DNA from: RPQJ01 sp963777725
Lineage (GTDB): Bacteria > Pseudomonadota > Gammaproteobacteria > Steroidobacterales > Steroidobacteraceae
Reading direction: 5' to 3'
DNA length: 64,000 nt
Assembly (NCBI GenBank): GCA_963777725.1
Contig: CAVZRR010000014.1
Location: 186,001-250,000, forward strand
Below, one piece after another: positions 1 to 8,899 of the stretch. A model generated the notes under the pieces. The model was given only the letters and a program-made list of their open reading frames with translations. It was not told the DNA's origin and did not search any database. How positions within the stretch are numbered: the first letter of the stretch is position 1; every line of letters starts with the position of its first letter. A program made the position numbers and the translations under genes.

Positions 1-689
1 GCGTGCCTCCCAGGCGTGGTGCGGCGAAACGGTGGTGACGAAGTTCGAGTACAGGATCGCGCCGCGCATCAGGTTGATCGAGTGCCGGTCGAACTCGTCG
101 CCCATCCGGTCGGGCGCGCCGAAGTAGTCGGGCCGATTCAGGCCGGTGGCTTGCAGGATCCCGGGTCCGGTCGTGCCCTGGTGCCGGAAGTTGTGGATCG
201 TGTGGCAGACGCGCTGGTGGGCGAGGCCGGCGCCGGCGTACATCTCGTAGAGCAGCACGGGCACCAGCGCGGTCTGCCAGTCGTGCGTGTGGATCACGTC
301 GGGCCGCTTGTGGCTCTTCAACAGGAACTCAAGGGCCGCCTTGCTGAAGAACGCGAAGCGCTCCGGGTCGTCCCAGAAGCCGTAGTAGGTGCCGCGGTCG
401 AAGTAGCCTGCGCCGAGCGCGGCTCGATGAAGTAGCACTTGCGCCCATGCGCGAACCCGAACCAGACGGTACACGGGATCGCACCACCGTCCCACGGCAC
501 CGACAGTTCGTGGTCGACGACGTGCAGGCCCCAGACCTGGTCGTCGCGCATGCAGTCGTACTTCGGCAGGATGATCTCGACCGCGTGGCCGCGGATCTCC
601 AGTTCGCGGCTCAGGCCGAACACCACGTCCGCGAGGCCGCCGACCTTGGCCACCGGCGCACACTCGGAGGCAATCATGACGACGTACAT
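1..689 (-). CDS. glgA: Glycogen synthase (GT5), 5' part, frameshifted and cut by window edge
   Basis: N-terminal part of an ADP-glucose-dependent glycogen/starch synthase, which extends alpha-1,4-glucan chains in the cytoplasm. The protein opens with MYVVMIASECAPVAKVGGLA, including the KVGGL ADP-glucose-binding motif, followed by the usual CYFIEP segment. At about 405-415 the reading frame shifts: upstream of this (lower coordinates) the other frame continues with FFDRGTYYGFWDD-type sequence, an HDWQ segment and VSPHHAWEA, all expected in GT5 enzymes. A missing G in a GG(G) run would restore the frame, so a sequencing error is likely, although a real mutation cannot be excluded. The gene runs off the left edge, so the C-terminal GT-B half is not seen. 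No close partner gene is visible on this side. Confidence 0.9.
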
Positions 690-716
690 CGCGGCGTGCC
701 CCCGGACGACGTGCGA

Positions 717-1013
717 TCAGACGCGGCTGCCGGAGAACTCGAATGCGCCGAATGGAGTGCTGTAGGTACCGGCCAGCGTGTCGTCCGTGACCGCCCCCGT
801 GAAGGCCAGATTCATGCGGCCAACGGGCGTATCGGCGTCGGCGGAGAACGCCAGGTTGGCACCGTCCACGGTGAGGCCCTGCAATGCGGCCGGATCGCCT
901 TTGCCGGTCAGCGTGCCCTGAACTGACCCGTCGTGGTCGTGAAGGTCAAGTTGTGCAGCCTGGTCGCCCAACGGCGACTTCAGGGTCAGGTTCCAGGTAC
1001 CGGTGATGCTCAT
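717..1013 (-). CDS. Small beta-rich conserved hypothetical protein
   Basis: 98-residue protein beginning MSITGTWNLTLKSPLGDQ, with alternating hydrophobic residues and repeated short strand-like segments (GTWNLT, VQGTLTGKG, MNLAFTGAV, LAGTYSTPFG). This resembles a small lipocalin/avidin-like beta barrel, but no family is recognised with confidence. There is no signal peptide or membrane segment, so it is probably cytoplasmic. An AGGAG ribosome-binding site sits 7 bases before the ATG. It lies about 20 bases downstream of the RidA-family gene on the same strand, so the two are probably co-transcribed. Function unknown; a small-ligand-binding role is only a guess from the fold-like pattern. Confidence 0.6.
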   Translation of the reverse strand: MSITGTWNLTLKSPLGDQAAQLDLHDHDGSVQGTLTGKGDPAALQGLTVDGANLAFSADADTPVGRMNLAFTGAVTDDTLAGTYSTPFGAFEFSGSRV

Positions 1014-1034
1014 GATCGGGCTCCTATTGGATGG

Positions 1035-1379
1035 CTAAGGTGCGGCAATGATCTGGATTTCAACCTGGTACGCCGGTGCCGCAAGTCGAGCTTCGACGGT
1101 AGCACGGGCGGGCGTGTGTCCCTGCGGGACCCAGGCGTCCCAGACGGCGTTCATCTGCGCGAACGTGGCGATGTCTGCGAGGTAGATCGTCGCACTCAAG
1201 ATGCGCGTCTTGTCGCTGCCTGCGCTCGCCAGCAAATGGTCGATCGAGTCCAGGATCTGGCGGGTCTGGCCAGCGACGTCCTGCGCAGGGTCAGTCGCGA
1301 CCTGGCCCGCGAGGTAAACCGTGTTGCCGTGGATTACGGCCTGTGACATGCGGGGACCGGGCTGCAGGCGATCGATCAT
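1035..1379 (-). CDS. RidA/YjgF/UK114-family protein
   Basis: 114-residue protein of the RidA superfamily. Typical members hydrolyse reactive enamine/imine intermediates released by PLP enzymes; others act in catabolic pathways. The family trimer-interface and active-site pattern is visible: VYLAGQVATD near the start, then a TPARATVEA segment carrying the conserved arginine, and a final VEIQIIA strand. Length matches the family (about 115-130). I chose the ATG at 1379 because an AGGAG lies about 7 bases upstream; the longer open frame upstream lacks family-like sequence. It heads a short leftward unit with the small beta-rich protein at 717-1013. The exact subfamily (true RidA or Rid2-7) cannot be decided by eye. 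Confidence 0.85.
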   Translation of the reverse strand: MIDRLQPGPRMSQAVIHGNTVYLAGQVATDPAQDVAGQTRQILDSIDHLLASAGSDKTRILSATIYLADIATFAQMNAVWDAWVPQGHTPARATVEARLAAPAYQVEIQIIAAP

Positions 1380-1485
1380 CGGATGGCTCCTGTCGGTGCG
1401 GTGACCATGCCCAGCATTGTACTTGCCGACGTTCTGGAAAAGGGCGGCCGGCAACGGCGACCGGCGTGCGTTCCCCTGTTGCGGG

Positions 1486-1864
1486 TCAGGTGCCGGCAGG
1501 TGCGATCAGCAGCGAGCCAAAGCCGACGACCAGCAGCAGCTCGAAAGCGACGCTGACCAGGATGGCGGGACCCGCACGTCGGGTACGGTACTCGTAGAGC
1601 CCCAGGCCGGCGAGCAACGCATTAGCCAGCACGGCGAACGTACTCACGATCGTGATGAGTTCCGGCGACTCGGTCGTGCGCGTACAGAAGGAACAACAGC
1701 GCCACGCTGAGATAGATGACGCCGATACGACGACCAACCAGCAGCGCTCCGACACTCGATTCGATTCGCCAGCGCTGCAGCATTAGTTTTCCCGCGAACA
1801 GCCAGCCGATACCAAGCAGGAGGGCGGCGACGCAGGTCACGAGTGCGAGCGTGTGAAAGGTCAT
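1486..1864 (-). CDS. Small integral membrane protein, frameshifted
   Basis: Approximately 126-residue membrane protein reconstructed across one frameshift near 1665-1685. The first frame gives MTFHTLALVTCVAALLLGIG, a WLFAGKLMLQRW amphipathic stretch and a hydrophobic segment ending VALLFLLYAHD. After the shift the other frame continues with ELITIVSTFAVLANALLAGL and a last helix around LLLVVGFGSLLIAP. This makes four likely transmembrane helices. The size and pattern resemble small DUF4345-type membrane proteins, but no diagnostic motif is visible. It starts 27 bases downstream of the Old Yellow Enzyme stop on the same strand, so it may be co-transcribed with it. Function unknown. Confidence 0.55.
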
Positions 1865-1890
1865 GGTGGTGACGTCCGATGTAGCGGATC

Positions 1891-2981
1891 TTACGACCTC
1901 AACGCCGGATAGTCGCTGTAGCCTTCCGCGTCCGCCGTGTAGAGCAGTCCTCCCGCGGGGCTGCAAGTGGCGCGCCCGTCTTCAGTCGCTCGACGAGATC
2001 CGGGTTGGCGATGAACGGCCGACCGAACACGGCGAGCTGGATCAGGCCGGAATCGAGCATCGTGGTGGCGCTCGCGGCGGTGAGGTTGCCGGCGGCGATC
2101 AAGGCACCCTTCACGTGCGGACGCAGGGTGGGCAGCACGGCCTGTGGGTCGCCCGCATTGTTCAGCTGCGGACTGAAGGCGTCCGGCAGCATCACGTGCA
2201 CGTAGGCCATGTGCGCGGTCGGCAGGGCATCGAGTAGCGCGCGGTGCGTCTCGAGCGGATTGGCGTCGACGATGTCGTTGAACATGTGGCCGGGAGAGAC
2301 ACGGATGGCGGTGCGTGCCGCACCAATGGCAGACGCGACTGCCTCGACGACCTCGACCACGAAGCGGATGCGTCCGTCCAGCGAGGTGCCGTAGCCGTCC
2401 GTGCGCAGATTGGTGTTCGAGGCGAGGAACTGGTTCAGCAGGTAGCCGTTGGCGGCGTGCAGTTCGACGCCGTCGAAGCCGGCCGCGATCGCGTTGCGTG
2501 CCGCGGTGACGAACTCGTCAATGAGCGCCGGCAGTTCTGTGGTTTCGAACGCGCGCGGGGTGGGGAAGTCCTGCAGTTGCTGTTGGTCGGTCCACATCTG
2601 GCCGGCGGGCTTCACTGCCGAGGGCGCGACGGGTGCATCCGGAATCTGACGGTTGAGCGGGTGGGCAATGCGGCCGCAGTGCATGAACTGAATGAACATC
2701 TTCGCGCCCCGCGCGTGGACCGCATCCGTGACGCGTTTCCACGCCGTGATTTGCTCCGGCGTGTGGATGCCCGGCGTGCGGCAGTACCCCTGGCCGGCGA
2801 AGCTCGTCTGGGTGCCTTCGGAAATGATGAGTCCAGCGCTGGCGCGTTGGGCGTAGTAGTCACGGACGAAGGGTTTCGGTACGCCCATCACGTCGGCACG
2901 GTTTCGCGTGAGCGGCGCCATGACGATGTGGTTCTGCAGCGTGAGGCTGTGGAGATGGGTCGGTCGAAACAGGCTGGTCAC
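1891..2981 (-). CDS. Old Yellow Enzyme family NADH:flavin oxidoreductase
   Basis: FMN-dependent ene-reductase (NemA/XenB type) that reduces activated C=C bonds or nitro groups using NAD(P)H. The TIM-barrel features are clear: N-terminal VMAPLTRNRAD, SAGLIISEGTQ, the HAANGYLLNQFL segment with the substrate-binding His/Asn pair near residue 180, and VFGRPFIANPDL near the end. The start is GTG at 2981 with GGAG upstream. The final ~20 residues change frame near 1955-1960: the reading frame giving LLYTADAEGYSDYPALRS, the normal C-terminus of the family, ends at the TAA at 1891. A missing C in the codon after PRED explains it. About 360 residues, normal for the family. Confidence 0.92.
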
Positions 2982-3089
2982 GGGAAGGGCTCCGGAGGGA
3001 ATTCAACAGTGGATGATACCTGCCATGTTCGTGGCGGGCCGCGTTCGTTAGGATGGCGGCAGCTAGTGGATTCAAAAGGATCGGAACCC

Positions 3090-4248
3090 GTGGCACGACG
3101 CGGCGTTTTTGTGGCGTTCCTGTCGATGTTCGTGGCGACGCTACTAGGGGCGTGCAGCAGCAGGGACGGGAGTGCCGGCGACGCAGCACAAGCGAATGTC
3201 CTGCACGTCTACAACTGGACCGATTACATCGCGCCTTCGACGATCGCGGATTTTGAGGCCCGAACCGGCATCAAGGTCGTCTACGACACCTACGACGCGT
3301 CCGAAGTCGTCGAGACCAAGCTCCTGACCGGAAACTCGGGGTATGACGTCGTCGTCGTCTCCAGCGGCCCGACGCTCAGGCTCGTTGGGGCGGGTGCGTT
3401 CAAGACGCTCGACCGCTCGAAGCTACGGAACCTGGCGCACATGGATCCACGGATCATGCAGATGGTGACCGCCCACGACCCGGGCAATTCACACGTCGTA
3501 CCGTATCTCCTGGGGACAACGGGTATCGGCTACAACCGCGACAAAGTCGAGCAGGTGCTCGGAACCCGCACGATCGACAGCCTGGCGGCGGTGTTTGATC
3601 CTGCGATCGCTTCCAAGCTCGCGAAGTGCGGCGTCACCTGGCTGGATGCGCCGGCCGACATGTTCCAGCTAGCATTCATCTATCTCGGCCTCGACACCAA
3701 CAGCCACCGCCCGGAGGACCGCGCGGCTGCCGAGGAACTCCTCATGCGCGTGCGACCCTACGTCCGTTATTTGCATTCGTCGCAATACGTCAACGACCTG
3801 GCGAGCGGCGAGGTCTGCGTTTCGGTGGGCTGGAGCGGGTCGCTTCATCAGGCGCGCGCGCGCGGCGCAGAGGCGGCGGAGCCCGTCGACTTGGTTTACG
3901 TCATACCCAAGGAGGGTGCACCCCTCTGGACCGACATGGTCGCGATCCCGATCGATGCACCGCATCCGGAGAATGCGTACGCGTTCCTCGACTACCTCAT
4001 GGAGCCCGCAAGTCATTGCTTCCGTCACGAATGCGGTCGGGCAGGCGAATGCGAATGTGGCCTCGCTGTCCTACGTCACCGAGGAAATCCGGCAAGACCC
4101 ATCCATTTACCCGACCGATGAGGTCTTCAAGCGGTTGACCATCGATCGATCCTGGTCGCAGGAACAGATGCGCGAGATCGCCCGAGCGTGGAACCGGATC
4201 AAGGCGCACCAAAGCCGCAATGACGAGAAGGAAAAGCTGACATATTGA
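3090..4248 (+). CDS. Polyamine-binding-type periplasmic lipoprotein (PotD/PotF family)
   Basis: Extracytoplasmic solute-binding protein of the spermidine/putrescine group. GTG start at 3090 is supported by AAAAGGA nine bases upstream. A lipoprotein signal peptide ends in the lipobox LLGAC, so it is membrane-tethered in the periplasm. The mature part begins LHVYNWTDYIAPSTI, the signature of PotD/PotF proteins, followed by GIKVVYDTYDA and a GYDVVVVSSG segment. A frameshift lies at about 4005-4012, in a CCC run in the MEP codons; after it the frame continues QVIASVTNAVGQANANV and YPTDEVFKRL to the TGA at 4248, as in the family. Roughly 386 residues. No ABC permease or ATPase gene is adjacent, so it is an orphan here; it may serve a distant transporter or act as a sensor. 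Confidence 0.88.
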
Positions 4249-4473
4249 GAGGGCGAGGACGGGAGTGACGTAGCGCCGAAGAAGCAGCAACGGGTGACGC
4301 AGGCCGGGCGCTGCATTACACGATCGGGTGAGGCTCCCCGTTCCCAACTTCAGGCATTGTTTAACATAATATACATTATGCGTACTACTGTGCGCCGATT
4401 CGGGTTAACCGCCAACGGCGCTTCTGGGCTGCGTATACATCGCCCAAAGATCGCAAGAAGGACAACCTGGTTA

Positions 4474-4690
4474 GCGCTCGACAATGATGATCGAGTCGGC
4501 GGGTACCGTGCAGGCCACGTCGGATTTGATGTTGTACTCGAAGATCAACTGCAACGCCCCCTTCTCGACTCTGGGCAATCGACCCGAGAGCTAGGTACAG
4601 ATTGAAGTGATCCTTGCCTGGATCCACCTTTGCGACCAGCCTGCTGTCGCCCCTGACCATAAACGCCGGATGCGAGTCCGCGAGCGCGCA
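4474..4690 (-). pseudogene. Remnant C-terminus of an unrecognised protein
   Basis: A stretch with protein-like sequence broken over at least two frames. One frame reads MVRGDSRLVAKVDPGKDHFN then LYLALGSIAQ; a second continues REGALQLIFEYNIKSDVACT then VPADSIIIVER and a TAA at 4474. The closing PADSIIIVER resembles the end of the intact 136-residue protein at 40117-40527 (PADPIIIIER), suggesting the two are related members of one family. The 5' end is unclear: it merges with the degraded ECF sigma sequence around 4690. No function can be assigned. Confidence 0.4.
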
Positions 4691-4962
4691 CGCGCGAGGT
4701 CGTCAACCACCGAGCGCATGACCGGGTTCGCGTAACGGAAGTAGCGCGTGCGGTCCTGGAATTGATTCGCGCCTGCGCGCAGCCGGGTAAGACTCGTGCA
4801 CCAGTGCGCGGCGAGCGCCTCGCGTCCGGCGTTGCTCGACCAGCGGTGTGTCATCCGTCGCAGGTCGTCATAGGCGACCTCAAACAACCGCCCAAGCGCC
4901 GCGTCATCGCCGTCGTTCGCGTGGCGAATCAGCACGGTGAGCGGCGTACCGGGTTTATGCAC
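4690..4962 (-). pseudogene. Degraded ECF-type sigma factor fragment (TIGR02999-like)
   Basis: Resembles the N-terminal and central part of the ECF-like sigma factors typical of Acidobacteria and Xanthomonadales. Seen: DDAALGRLFEVAYDDLRRMT (region 2 start), then a frameshifted LVHESYLRLRA-like segment, then RTRYFRYANPVMRSVVDDLA. The GTG at 4962 is a possible start. The downstream region 3/4 (DNA-binding) is missing; instead the sequence passes into an unrelated remnant at about 4690. At least one internal shift near 4790-4800 breaks the frame. Compare the intact homologue at 12807-13352. Either a decayed copy or a gene badly affected by sequence errors plus a rearrangement. Confidence 0.5.
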
Positions 4963-5096
4963 CCATTCTGCCGTGTGGCCCCTGAGCTTGGCCGGCCGGT
5001 GTCCGGTTTCGCCGGTGAGTTGCGTAGTTATTGGTGAACACCCCATTGCAGGCCGCGAGCGAGTGCGGCCGTGCGCCAAGAAACCCCGTGAGCGCC

Positions 5097-5594
5097 ATGG
5101 CCAGCAACCTTCGCAACACCCGCGAGCGTGTCATCCAGGCCCTGTGCTACGAGGCCGGCGGTCTGCTCGTGATCGCGCCACTGTTCAGCCTGGCCGCGGA
5201 CGCGGGCATGGCAGAGTCGTACGGCCTCATTGCTGCGCTGTCGATCGCTGCGATGACCTGGTTCGGTGCCTTCAACACCGTTTACGACCTCATCGAGCTC
5301 CGCCTGACCGGGCGGACCGCGAGCGACCGACCGCACCGCTGGCGCGTCGTGCATGCGCTCGCCTTTGAGGCGACCCAGATCATCGTCAGCTGCCCACTGA
5401 TCTACCTGTTCACCGGGCTGTCGTGGCTCGAGGCGCTGGTCGCGGATCTTGCGCTGACCGGCGCATATACCGCCTATGGCTACCTGTTCTACTGGGCGTT
5501 CGATCGGCTGCGGCCGGTGCAGGTCGAGGCGCCACGCACGGCCCCCGGCCCGGCCCCGATCTTGCGGCTGGACCCACCCGTTGGCGCCGACTGA
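5097..5594 (+). CDS. PACE-family multidrug efflux transporter
   Basis: Proteobacterial antimicrobial compound efflux (PACE) inner-membrane pump, related to AceI, which exports biocides such as chlorhexidine or short diamines using the proton gradient. Two bacterial transmembrane-pair repeats are visible: the first starts ERVIQALCYEAGGLLVIAP with the conserved Glu, followed by AMTWFGAFNTVYD; the second starts RVVHALAFEATQIIVSCPL and ends with GYLFYWAFDRLRP. Four transmembrane helices are predicted, with a short Pro-rich cytoplasmic tail. The ATG at 5097 is chosen because the repeat begins soon after it; the upstream in-frame extension is not family-like. About 165 residues, slightly longer than the usual 140-150. 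No LysR-type regulator is seen next to it. Confidence 0.88.
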   Translation: MASNLRNTRERVIQALCYEAGGLLVIAPLFSLAADAGMAESYGLIAALSIAAMTWFGAFNTVYDLIELRLTGRTASDRPHRWRVVHALAFEATQIIVSCPLIYLFTGLSWLEALVADLALTGAYTAYGYLFYWAFDRLRPVQVEAPRTAPGPAPILRLDPPVGAD

Positions 5595-5626
5595 GTCCCA
5601 CCGGGGCCAACACGACCGACTGCGGC

Positions 5627-6541
5627 CTATCCTGGACGGGAACGACCTGTGCCAACGACCCCTGGCATCGAGAGAGTGTCCGAAGTGAGGAAGCTGGAAA
5701 TCGAGCCTTGACCGGTGGCCCGAGCTCGAACCGCGAACTCCAGCACATGCTGAAGAACGTGTCCGGTGCGAATCAGGGTAGTGGCTGGCGGCGAAAAATT
5801 GAACGCACTGCTCGCGAGCGGTGGGTTCGCACGCGGTTCTAGCACAGTGGTCACCCGCTGCAGGGCACCGCCGGACCCCGACGGCGTGTCCTCCACCACT
5901 TTGCGAATCATCAGCGTCGTGGCGTCGATCCAGAGCGTGGTGGGTCGCACGCTGTCACTCCAGTGATTCAGTCGGGCGCTCCCGCTGATCACGTGCAACG
6001 TGCGTCCCGCGATCTGCTCGCGGCGCAGGTAACGCAGGCTCGTGATCGCCGTCAACGGACCTTCCAGACCGGCGCCATCAAAAAGAAAGGGCGGAACCAC
6101 GAGCAACGCGCCGGCCGTTGGCAAAGCGCCGACCGCAAAGGCATTTGCGCCCTCACCGGGCCTGTACGCTTCGTGCACGCCCGTGGCCGACCACCAGGAA
6201 TTAAAGACGTCGCCGGGCGACCACACCACGAAGCGTTCTCCACCGACAGCTGCGCCCTTGGTGCATTCGAACAGAAAACGGCGCGGGGCCTTGGCATAAC
6301 GCGTCCGAAATGCGTAACGCTCGACGATGACAGGCGAGCCGATGGGCTGCTCCTCTGTGGTGACTTCGCCGGCGTCCGCATACGTATTCAATGCGGCATA
6401 CGTGGCACGCACGCGCTCGAGCAACGGCGCAGCAGCGACCGCCGGCTCGGCGGCAGCGGCCCGCCCGCCCGTAGCAACCAGCACCACCGCGATCAGGGCC
6501 AGCCCGGATCGCCGACCCGCCAATCGTGCGGAATCGCTCAT
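5627..6541 (-). CDS. Exported LolA-like/DUF2092-type protein
   Basis: Protein of 304 residues with an N-terminal signal peptide (hydrophobic core LALIAVVLVATGG, then AAAAEP). The mature part shows the pattern of DUF2092/LolA-like outer-membrane lipoprotein-sorting folds: ATYAALNTYADAGEV, FRTRYAKAPRRFLFECT, VVWSPGDVFNSWW and late strands such as TTLWIDATTLMIRKVVED. It is therefore expected to be periplasmic and to bind a hydrophobic ligand, but the substrate is unknown. An AGGAG lies before the ATG at 6541. The last ~35 residues look atypical and may result from a frameshift. It is the last gene of a leftward run of exported proteins (9841 to 5627), directly after the OmpA-family gene. Confidence 0.65.
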   Translation of the reverse strand: MSDSARLAGRRSGLALIAVVLVATGGRAAAAEPAVAAAPLLERVRATYAALNTYADAGEVTTEEQPIGSPVIVERYAFRTRYAKAPRRFLFECTKGAAVGGERFVVWSPGDVFNSWWSATGVHEAYRPGEGANAFAVGALPTAGALLVVPPFLFDGAGLEGPLTAITSLRYLRREQIAGRTLHVISGSARLNHWSDSVRPTTLWIDATTLMIRKVVEDTPSGSGGALQRVTTVLEPRANPPLASSAFNFSPPATTLIRTGHVLQHVLEFAVRARATGQGSISSFLTSDTLSMPGVVGTGRSRPG

Positions 6542-6550
6542 GCTCGGCTC

Positions 6551-7861
6551 CTATGAGCGGACAAGTTCGACGCGTCGATTTCTTGCGCGACCCTGCAGCG
6601 TATCGTTCGCAGCCCGAGGCTGCGCCTCGCCGTGGCCGGCGCTGGTCAAGCGGGTTGCGGCGATTCCGTGCCGTGTCACCAATGCCGCCTTGACCGCGGC
6701 GGCACGGCGCTGCGACAGCGCCATGTTGTAGGCATCGCCACCGATTGCATCGGTGTGTCCGCCCACGGCGAGACGCCAGTCGGGATGGCGACGCAGGACG
6801 GCGGCGATCTCGGCGAGCCGCGGCATCGATTCATCGCGGATCCGGTCACTGTTGAACGAGAAGTGGATGTCGTACACGTCGACGCGGCCCGCGCTCGCGA
6901 GCGCCCGCTCGAGTTCCGCGGCGCCCGGCGGCAAGCCGCTGGCGTGTTGCGCGTCGGTCGGGTCCGGACGGCGATCAGCGACGACGCTCTCCGCGACGTC
7001 CGGGCAACGATGCGTGATCTTCACGACCTGGAGCACCTCCGAGTCCCCGGTACCGGTGCGACCACAAAGCGCCTGCGCGACCTGCTTCAATTCCGGTGCG
7101 GCCTGCGCCATCGTCTCGCACTGGTCACGCTGTTCCTTGCTCACCGGCGGCACCGCGCCAATTCCGACGCGGAAGGTTAGGGTCAGTGGATTGGCGGAGT
7201 CGTCAAGAAACTGGAACTCGGACAACTCGCCAGCGAAATCGCCGCGAGCGACGATCGCCGGCAGGTTGGTTGACACACCGTTCACGAGAACCGTCACATG
7301 CGCCGGCCTCGGACCGAACCGTTGTAGCGCTCCGGTTGTCTGGAAATCATAAATATTCGGGCTCACGGTGCGATCGGTCGAGGGCGACGCGTCATAGGCA
7401 TTCGAGATCGAAAGTTCCGCCTGGCCCGTTGCCCGCAATGCCGCCAGTACCTTGGCCGACGTACCAATCGCCGTCGTGCCCGGGATCAATTCCGCCATAC
7501 CGGAAAAATAGCGTTGCTGATACGACGTCGCGTCGCGCAGGTCGGCGCGTCGTACCGTGCGGCGCACCAAAGTCTTGCGCACCTGCCCAAAGTCTTCGGC
7601 CATCGGATCGATCACCAGTTGCTCGGAGGAGTACCTCAGACGCACCACGGTCTCGTCCATCGATTCCACGGTTTTGATCGACTCGTAATCGCCGTTCGGC
7701 TGGTCGATCGCCGTGACGATCTGCAGGCCCTCACACAACGGCACGACGGGAGTCGCCGCCGGCGAAGTCGCAGACAGCAACACGAGTCCGGCCGTCGCCG
7801 CCCGCAACGATGTATGCGTGTGGACGCGGCGTGGATCGGCACGCGTGGAAACAGTACTCAC
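6551..7861 (-). CDS. OmpA-family peptidoglycan-binding protein
   Basis: Exported protein of about 436 residues ending in an OmpA C-terminal (OmpA/MotB) domain, which anchors proteins non-covalently to peptidoglycan. The C-terminal ~120 residues carry VYDIHFSFNSDRIRDESMPR, VGGHTDAIGGDAYNMALSQR and TSAGHGEAQP followed by GRARNRRVELV, all diagnostic. The N-terminal ~300 residues are unrecognised and rich in beta strands. I chose the GTG at 7861: it overlaps the stop of the upstream gene by four bases (GTGA), giving translational coupling, and precedes a good signal peptide (TAGLVLLSATSPAA). A longer upstream open frame exists but overlaps real coding sequence. Confidence 0.85.
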   Translation of the reverse strand: MSTVSTRADPRRVHTHTSLRAATAGLVLLSATSPAATPVVPLCEGLQIVTAIDQPNGDYESIKTVESMDETVVRLRYSSEQLVIDPMAEDFGQVRKTLVRRTVRRADLRDATSYQQRYFSGMAELIPGTTAIGTSAKVLAALRATGQAELSISNAYDASPSTDRTVSPNIYDFQTTGALQRFGPRPAHVTVLVNGVSTNLPAIVARGDFAGELSEFQFLDDSANPLTLTFRVGIGAVPPVSKEQRDQCETMAQAAPELKQVAQALCGRTGTGDSEVLQVVKITHRCPDVAESVVADRRPDPTDAQHASGLPPGAAELERALASAGRVDVYDIHFSFNSDRIRDESMPRLAEIAAVLRRHPDWRLAVGGHTDAIGGDAYNMALSQRRAAAVKAALVTRHGIAATRLTSAGHGEAQPRAANDTLQGRARNRRVELVRS

Positions 7862-8869
7862 GGCCCGGCGCTTCGACTGGCAGCCTGGTCGTTCTCGAGG
7901 CGAACCGCGGCACGTCGCGCCGGCAGCACGCAGACGGCGTCCCCCTCGAACGCTTCGCGCCAGACGTACCCCGCGGCACAAGTCTTGGGACCGTAGGCTC
8001 CGGTCGGGTCCCACCGTTCGACCGCGCTGCCATTCTCGTTGGCGACGTCGCTCCGCGATGCGGGCGTGACGCACACAGCATCGGAGGCCTGTGCCAGCCG
8101 CCAGACGAATCCAGCTCGGCAGGGCCTTCGAGTCGATTGCGCGCCGCCGCTCACGTCGGTCATTGTGCCTGTGCGCGCCGCCACGACATCAGGCGCGGCC
8201 ACCTGCTCGCCAAAAGGCGAAGGCCCTGTCGTCGGTGTCGCTTCGAGTACCGAGGATGAGCGGTCACGTTTGCCGAGGTTCTTGACCTCGACTGCGACCG
8301 GCAGCGGACCGCAAAGCAAACCGAATGCGTCGAGGTAAGTGCCCGCGCGGCCGCGAATGCCGATAGCCACCAGGTCAGACGGACACAACAGAAGCTCGCT
8401 TCCACCCACCTTCTGCATCCCCGTCCCCTGCAGGTTGCGGGCGGGATCGGCGGGCACGGAGCCAAACGTGAATACGTCCTTGCACGCCAGGTGCAGTTCA
8501 CCGAGGACTTGCTGCCCCGCCGTCTCCCGCACAGAGAATCCTGAACCGACGGTCGCGTCAGGACAGTTCGTAGCCCGTCGTCGTACGTGCGTTCGCGCCA
8601 CCAAACACGGGGCCGACCGGCTCGGCATCCGCAAGCCCCGTCGCGACTGAGTGGGCGCATACCGCTTGGACGTTGTCGAGCCACAAGCCGGCGTAGGCGC
8701 GCAGGCCGACGAGTACGTGGCCGGGCTCGCACTGGTACTCGAAGTAGCTGCCGCCCGCCCCGCCCCGCATGTCGAGCCGGACAGGTGACGCCGGCGCCGC
8801 GATCGGTGCACCAACAGCGAGCAACGCCAGGAACACGAAGGCTCGGGCGCTGCGGGGCGGGCTGACCAC
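7858..8869 (-). CDS. Secreted Cys-rich repeat protein, frameshifted
   Basis: Exported protein of about 337 residues reconstructed over one frameshift near 8560-8580. A signal peptide is present (FVFLALLAVGAPIAAPAS). Two related modules follow: one around FEYQCEPGHVLVGLRAYAGL and one around LLLCPSDLVAIGIRGRAG, both of the vitelline-membrane-outer-layer-like (beta-prism) type. The C-terminal third has two copies of a Cys/Trp repeat, CRAGFVWRLAQASDAVCV and CAAGYVWREAFEGDAVCV, each followed by an R..V..EN..A motif. Such repeats occur in secreted proteins of actinobacteria and myxobacteria. Its TGA overlaps the GTG of the OmpA-family gene by four bases, so the two products are probably made together. 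Function unknown; binding to carbohydrate or cell surface is plausible. Confidence 0.6.
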
Positions 8870-8899
8870 GGCGCATCGTCGACTGCGGAGGTCGGAGGC

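Noticed and set aside
2244..3089. Upstream extension of the polyamine-binding lipoprotein frame
   Set aside because: Lies antisense to the Old Yellow Enzyme; the GTG at 3090 with RBS and lipoprotein signal is a clear start.
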